Positions 59,482-64,000 of a DNA stretch of 64,000 nucleotides are shown here, piece by piece. The notes beneath the pieces are model-generated. The model did no database searches and was not told the origin of the DNA. It worked only from the letters and a program-made list of their open reading frames with translations. The translations under genes were made by a program, and so were the position numbers. Source of the DNA: Fratercula arctica (lineage: Eukaryota; Chordata; Aves; Charadriiformes; Alcidae); the NCBI GenBank assembly GCA_947846985.1, contig CANTUZ010000008.1, forward strand, positions 23,889,352 through 23,953,351, given 5' to 3'. Positions within the stretch are counted from its first letter, which is position 1. Every line of letters begins with the position of its first letter.

Positions 59482-62400
59482 TGCTATGTATGGGCAAACA
59501 GGCAGCATACATAAAAATGAGCATGTACATATTTCAGATTGCATATATAATATCAATGTGGTTTTTTAGTTACAACCAGATGCTCGTTTCAGTCTTAAGT
59601 CCAGCCTTCCACAGATCCTAATAACAGGGAAAATGAGGGAAGGAGTTTAGGCAGCCCATCACACTTGCTATTATTATCCAGAGAGTGCAAATTATATGTT
59701 AAGAAAAGTAGCCACCAGGAAGGGACAAGCAGTGATGGAGCTGAAGGCAGGTGAAATTCACCTACTTTCCAATTCAGGAGGGAATATCACCTTTACCCTT
59801 GCTAGTATGCTGCACCCAATAAACTAATTTAATTTACCAATGCCCTACTTCGAGGACAGAAAAGGCTACACAAAGTCAGTATGTATTGCTGAAATAGAAC
59901 ACCTGGTTTTTTGACAACTTATTCAAAAGATTGTAATTCCAAGAGAAAATATTAAACTAAGAATGGAATCTGTCCTGAATGTTATTGTTCAAAATGTGAA
60001 CTAATGACTTCTGTTGTAGCTGTATGTACAGTACACCATCCCTACAAAGGACATCAGTTTGTCTGGCACTAATGAGAGGGAAAGAAGAGCTTTGATTTTC
60101 TTCAGTAGCATCTCAAATTGTGAAGGCACTGTCACTGAACATTCTAGTAGGTACCTATCTCTGTAATCAAATGCTGCAATACCTTTGAGGTGATCATTAG
60201 TGACAAGTAACAGTTAAGTCATATTTGGCAAGATAGTTACCTGATTTTAACATGACACAAGAGATTCTGTGTAAACATGTACCATATATTTTTCTCAAGA
60301 CAGTGTTAACCAAACAAAAGAATATTAAATAGACATAACTAATTAATTTAAACAGACAATTTTTTTTTGAAGCATTTAAATTCATTGTTGGGTAGCATGA
60401 TGTAGCAATCTCATCACACATATCATACTTCAAACAAAACAAATCAAATCCCTCAAAAGGGCAGAGGACTGCAGAGCATCCCAAATTATCATCCCATGAC
60501 TGCTAGTTCAACATGTTATAACTGAATATGCAGTTTAGGAGGAGAATGCTGTTTTCAGCAGGCTTTATCAAAAGTCATGAAGCCTCATTTCAACAAGAAA
60601 ACATCATCTGTCAGTGCAAGAAAGAGAATGAATGATAATCTTTGTTTAAAAACTGCCAAGGAGTGATTCAACATTCATCAACTCATTTCATTCTCATTAG
60701 CAAAATTTAAATATCCAATTTAGCAACCTTTCACTTTTCCTTTTTAGATGATGGTGTGTTGCTAAACTCATTTTGTAGACAATAATTGGTAATAATACTC
60801 CCCTTCTTTCTGTGAAATCCTGAGATGATTCATGAAATAATTTCCATTTCATCTAGAACATTTTCCCCTCTGCAGTACCTGTGAAATCAACCCAATTGTC
60901 TGTCTTTTTCAGAAATCATTAGCTCTCAAGTGCAACCCATCTCTTAAGATGCTGTTATTACTTCTGAAAGCCCTGCCTCCTAATGGACGGAATGTAATTG
61001 AGCACAGATGCTATTTGCAATGAACAGACAATACAAACTTCCAAACAATTGCACAGTATTGAGTTACACTGAGTGCACAAATAAGCCTGTTATTGTTTTT
61101 AATTTTTATCCATTGGGCTTGAAATTGCAGACATATGAAAAAGTTATGCAATCCTATGGCTTGTAGGCCCAGTTCAGACCCCATTTTGCCTGAATTAGAA
61201 AAGCAAAGAAAGCACTATATGTCATAGAACTACAAAGACTTTATGATCTTTATCTTATTTGCTTTGAAAAACCTGCAGACTTCAATGGGATTTGAAATAG
61301 ACCTTCTGTGAGTTATAGAAACAAGATCCAATTTTTGTATACTTCACATGAGTTCTCTAAACAGGAGCTAATTAATATTTTGACATTTTAGAGTAGTAGT
61401 TGGTATTTAATGGAAATATTTCCAGAGATCATTGCACTTGATATTGATCAATACAATTACTGACATCAGAAATATGTCATTTCTATAATAGCATGCTCAG
61501 AGCGCTTCAGAAGTCATATCAGCAGTACTAAAGAACAAAGAAAAAAACAAAACACTTACAAAAATTCTGTAAATATCAAAAAAATTCCAAAGGGCTGACC
61601 TTTTGTGGACACCCAGTAACTTAAATATTTATTCCCACCTTATCTGAAACAACAAGAAATCAAATTTGGAAGGAGGTAAGACTGAGGACAGGATTCCCAT
61701 TTTTTCGTCTCACCCAGAATGGAGAGTGCTCACTATTTAATTTGCAGCCCATCAGAACAGAAATTTCCTGTATTTTTCAATTACGTAGGAGCCTTAAAGG
61801 AACTTACAGCTTACGTCTCCAGCTCTAACGCTTTGAGCAGTCTCATAGAAATTACTTGTTGCAAATGCGTATTTCATTGAAGTCAAATGGATTAGTGCAC
61901 ATACCTTACAGAAAGGTTTTACAGGTGAAGCATTCCTGGAAGGGCCATAGATGCACTAGACTAACAAAAATACCTCATAGTTGTTCAATTTCTGATAACC
62001 ATATATCTTGGATTTTGTCACAAGTCTTAAATATTTTAATGCACTTAATTCATTAATTAATTCCTTTCTTCTAGACACGCTGAAGTGAGAAAATAAATAG
62101 AAAAACAGGACCTGCTAAGTGGCTAATACATTGTAAAGTTATTATTAGTAATCTACTTTTCGTGGGCTTTTTCATATTTTTCCATCTTGGATATGTCAGA
62201 AGAATTTCATATGAACTATGAACACACATCCCTCAGGTTACAAATTGCATTGAACTGACCATTTGAATCTGCCAATAAAAAACAAAAGAGAAAAGAAATT
62301 ACACAGTAGTTTGTATGCAAAACAATGCCTGCCTATTCAGAACAAGAGTTTTTAGCTGTTTTCTCCCTTTGATATTTCTCTTTTGAAAAGGGAAAGAAGA

Positions 62401-62990
62401 AACAAGTAATTGGCAAGGCTGTCTACAAATTACTTTGTATTGCAGCATTTGGAATGCACACCCTTTGCATTTTTAAAGTCTCTTACATACATGCAAATAT
62501 CTTTTTTAAACGTAATCTTGGATGAAAAACTAGACGGTAAACTTCTGAAACTACCACTTTTATCACATTTTTGTCTTTTTTAAAAAATCCTGACAATTGA
62601 AAGAAAATTAATGCACAACAAAACCATTTCTACAGTACTTTATCAGTAAAGAAATCTAACCATATTGTTCAGCACCTTCATTTATTTATTAAGTTTGCTC
62701 TGCTTCTATCCCCTCCCAAACTTGATGCCTGCTCTTAAAATCTACTTAGGATAATTTTTGCAACTTTCCCCCTTATCCTTTTTCATATGACAACATGTCA
62801 ACCATTTGATAGTATGGGAATGTTCCCTAGCTATCAGTCAAAAGTCTTGTTCCTCAGGAGACTGACATCGTATCAGTGGAAAGCAATCTGTCTGGTCAGT
62901 CAAGTATTTCCTCAGGGATTTTTTTCAGTGAATTGTATCAGAACCATGTATGCAAAACTGTGTGTTAATGTATGCAGTTATTTATATTTG

Positions 62991-63015
62991 CAAAAACAAA
63001 ACAAAACAAAACAAT
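62991..63015. repeat. AAAAC-type simple repeat
   Basis: About five units of AAAAC in a row. Confidence 0.85.
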
Positions 63016-64000
63016 TAACTGCATTACACACTGCTGTAATATTGTGCAATAACTTTTTAACAAGGCACATTAAAAAACCTACTTTAGATTTGGGATTTCA
63101 CATACAAAAGCTTAATATTTACAATATGGTGGTGAACACATTCCTGAATGGGAATTTATTTTCCTCCAAGTTCATCTCCACACATCATAGTTGGATGTGA
63201 TTCTGTGATTTCCAAACTTGGATGAATCTGTCAGGTCTGACTTTATCCCAGCTAAGTCTAAGCACTTGACTGACATTTCAAAATTCAGGAGTGTTGCTTC
63301 CTCCCTAGTCACTGTACAGAGGCAATGCCCAGAAGGTAACAGGGATGCTAAGAGAGTTCAGTCACCTCTGGAAGTACCTATTATTCTTTACAAATGCCCT
63401 GAATTAACCAGGGTGATTATGGCTTTCTGACAGACAATCACATGTATTTCAGCACCAGCATTAAAGGTATATTCCTTCTGTCATTTCCAAATGTTCCTAG
63501 GTAAAGTACCTATGTTTTATTGCCATAAAATGTGTATACTGTCACATTTTTCAGAAGCATAGGGATGCTGTTCAGTGCACCACAGGCATTTGTGGTCAGA
63601 TTTTGAAGGTACAGAACATGTTTGAGTTTTAAGATGTCCTTAGGCTCTTATGCAGCAGAAGTTAAGAGCTCAGGCACCTCTTTGCATCTGTAAACAAAAT
63701 TTGAAGTGCTGCAGAAGGTTTAAAGCAGAATGATTAAAAGCAACACTGTAAGCACTGAATAACTTAAGATTTGCACCACACAGCAAGAACAGCTCATTCA
63801 AAGAAAAGAAAATGCAAAAGTGCAATAAAAAGGGCCCTGGCTTCTAATGTGTGTTTCTGTCACAGGAGAGTTAACATCTAATAAGTTATTTAAATTAAAG
63901 TGTCTAAGCATCAAAAATAACTAAATGCCTTAAGCATTAAGAAAATGCTAAAATACACATCAAAGAATATTTCTAGCTGAAGGGTATGAATGCAAGGGTG

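Larger units (their letters stand above)
50680..64000. other. Non-coding DNA, about 13 kb, no gene or named repeat seen
   Basis: AT-rich with only short chance frames (longest 137 codons, 62787-63200). It contains a perfect 14-bp hairpin (59446-59481), an AAAAC-type repeat near 62991-63015, an A-rich/ACC-rich stretch at about 58800-58852, a 20-odd-bp imperfect tandem repeat around CTGTTTTTGAT at about 51036-51068, and an interval at about 60700-61130 with a cluster of homeodomain/POU-like words. None of these proves a gene or enhancer. The absence of CR1 or LTR sequence for 13 kb is notable against the first 50 kb. Confidence 0.5.

Noticed and set aside
1..64000. CRISPR arrays, bacterial operons, rRNA or tRNA genes
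   Set aside because: No direct-repeat arrays with spacers, no ribosome-binding-site/ORF organisation, and no cloverleaf or rRNA sequence was noticed. The window is a vertebrate nuclear sequence.

Overview
The window looks like bird nuclear DNA: AT-rich, low-complexity-poor, and without any host gene that I can recognise. The evidence for a bird is the repeat set. It contains several 5'-truncated CR1 LINEs ending in the typical CR1 3' tail, and LTR elements of the avian ERVL-like type (LTRs starting TGTCCTGGTT or a close variant and ending in ACCACRACA or a close variant). No SINE family is obvious. CR1 also occurs in turtles and crocodilians, so 'bird' is an inference, though a strong one. 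By my boundaries mobile elements cover about a fifth of the window. The rest is single-copy-looking non-coding DNA, either intergenic or within a very large intron.

Layout. (1) 413-1090: 3' fragment of a CR1 on the plus strand. (2) 8066-8789 (plus) and 10870-11512 (minus): two solo LTRs of one family in opposite orientation. The second has perfect 5-bp target-site duplications (TSDs). (3) 22449-24220: CR1 fragment on the minus strand that keeps much of the reverse transcriptase. (4) 28816-29283: CR1 3' tail, minus strand, followed at 29284-29905 by an unclassified repeat-like stretch with LTR-like signals and nested hairpins. (5) 35874-40622: a complete two-LTR endogenous retrovirus with perfect 5-bp TSDs (acatc), a tRNA-Lys-type primer binding site, a short hydrophobic ORF where gag should be, and a decayed pro-RT-RNaseH-integrase frame. 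There is no room for env before the 3' LTR. (6) 42291-46250: the longest CR1 (minus strand), with RT, endonuclease and the end of the upstream ORF. It is split by a different solo LTR at 44085-44734 with 5-bp TSDs. (7) 50391-50679: another CR1 tail, minus strand. From there to 64000 I see only non-coding DNA.

No functional protein-coding gene is supported. The only coding sequence is of mobile-element origin and most of it is broken. In the retrovirus, the pol frame carries four premature stops, one frameshift and a changed RT catalytic motif. Its two LTRs differ at about 14 of about 329 aligned sites plus three indels (hand count), which fits an old, dead insertion. The points most worth a second look are the gag-less, env-less retroviral layout with hydrophobic segments at both ends, the nested LTR-in-CR1 insertion, and two strong hairpins (4836-4908 and 59446-59481) in otherwise plain DNA.
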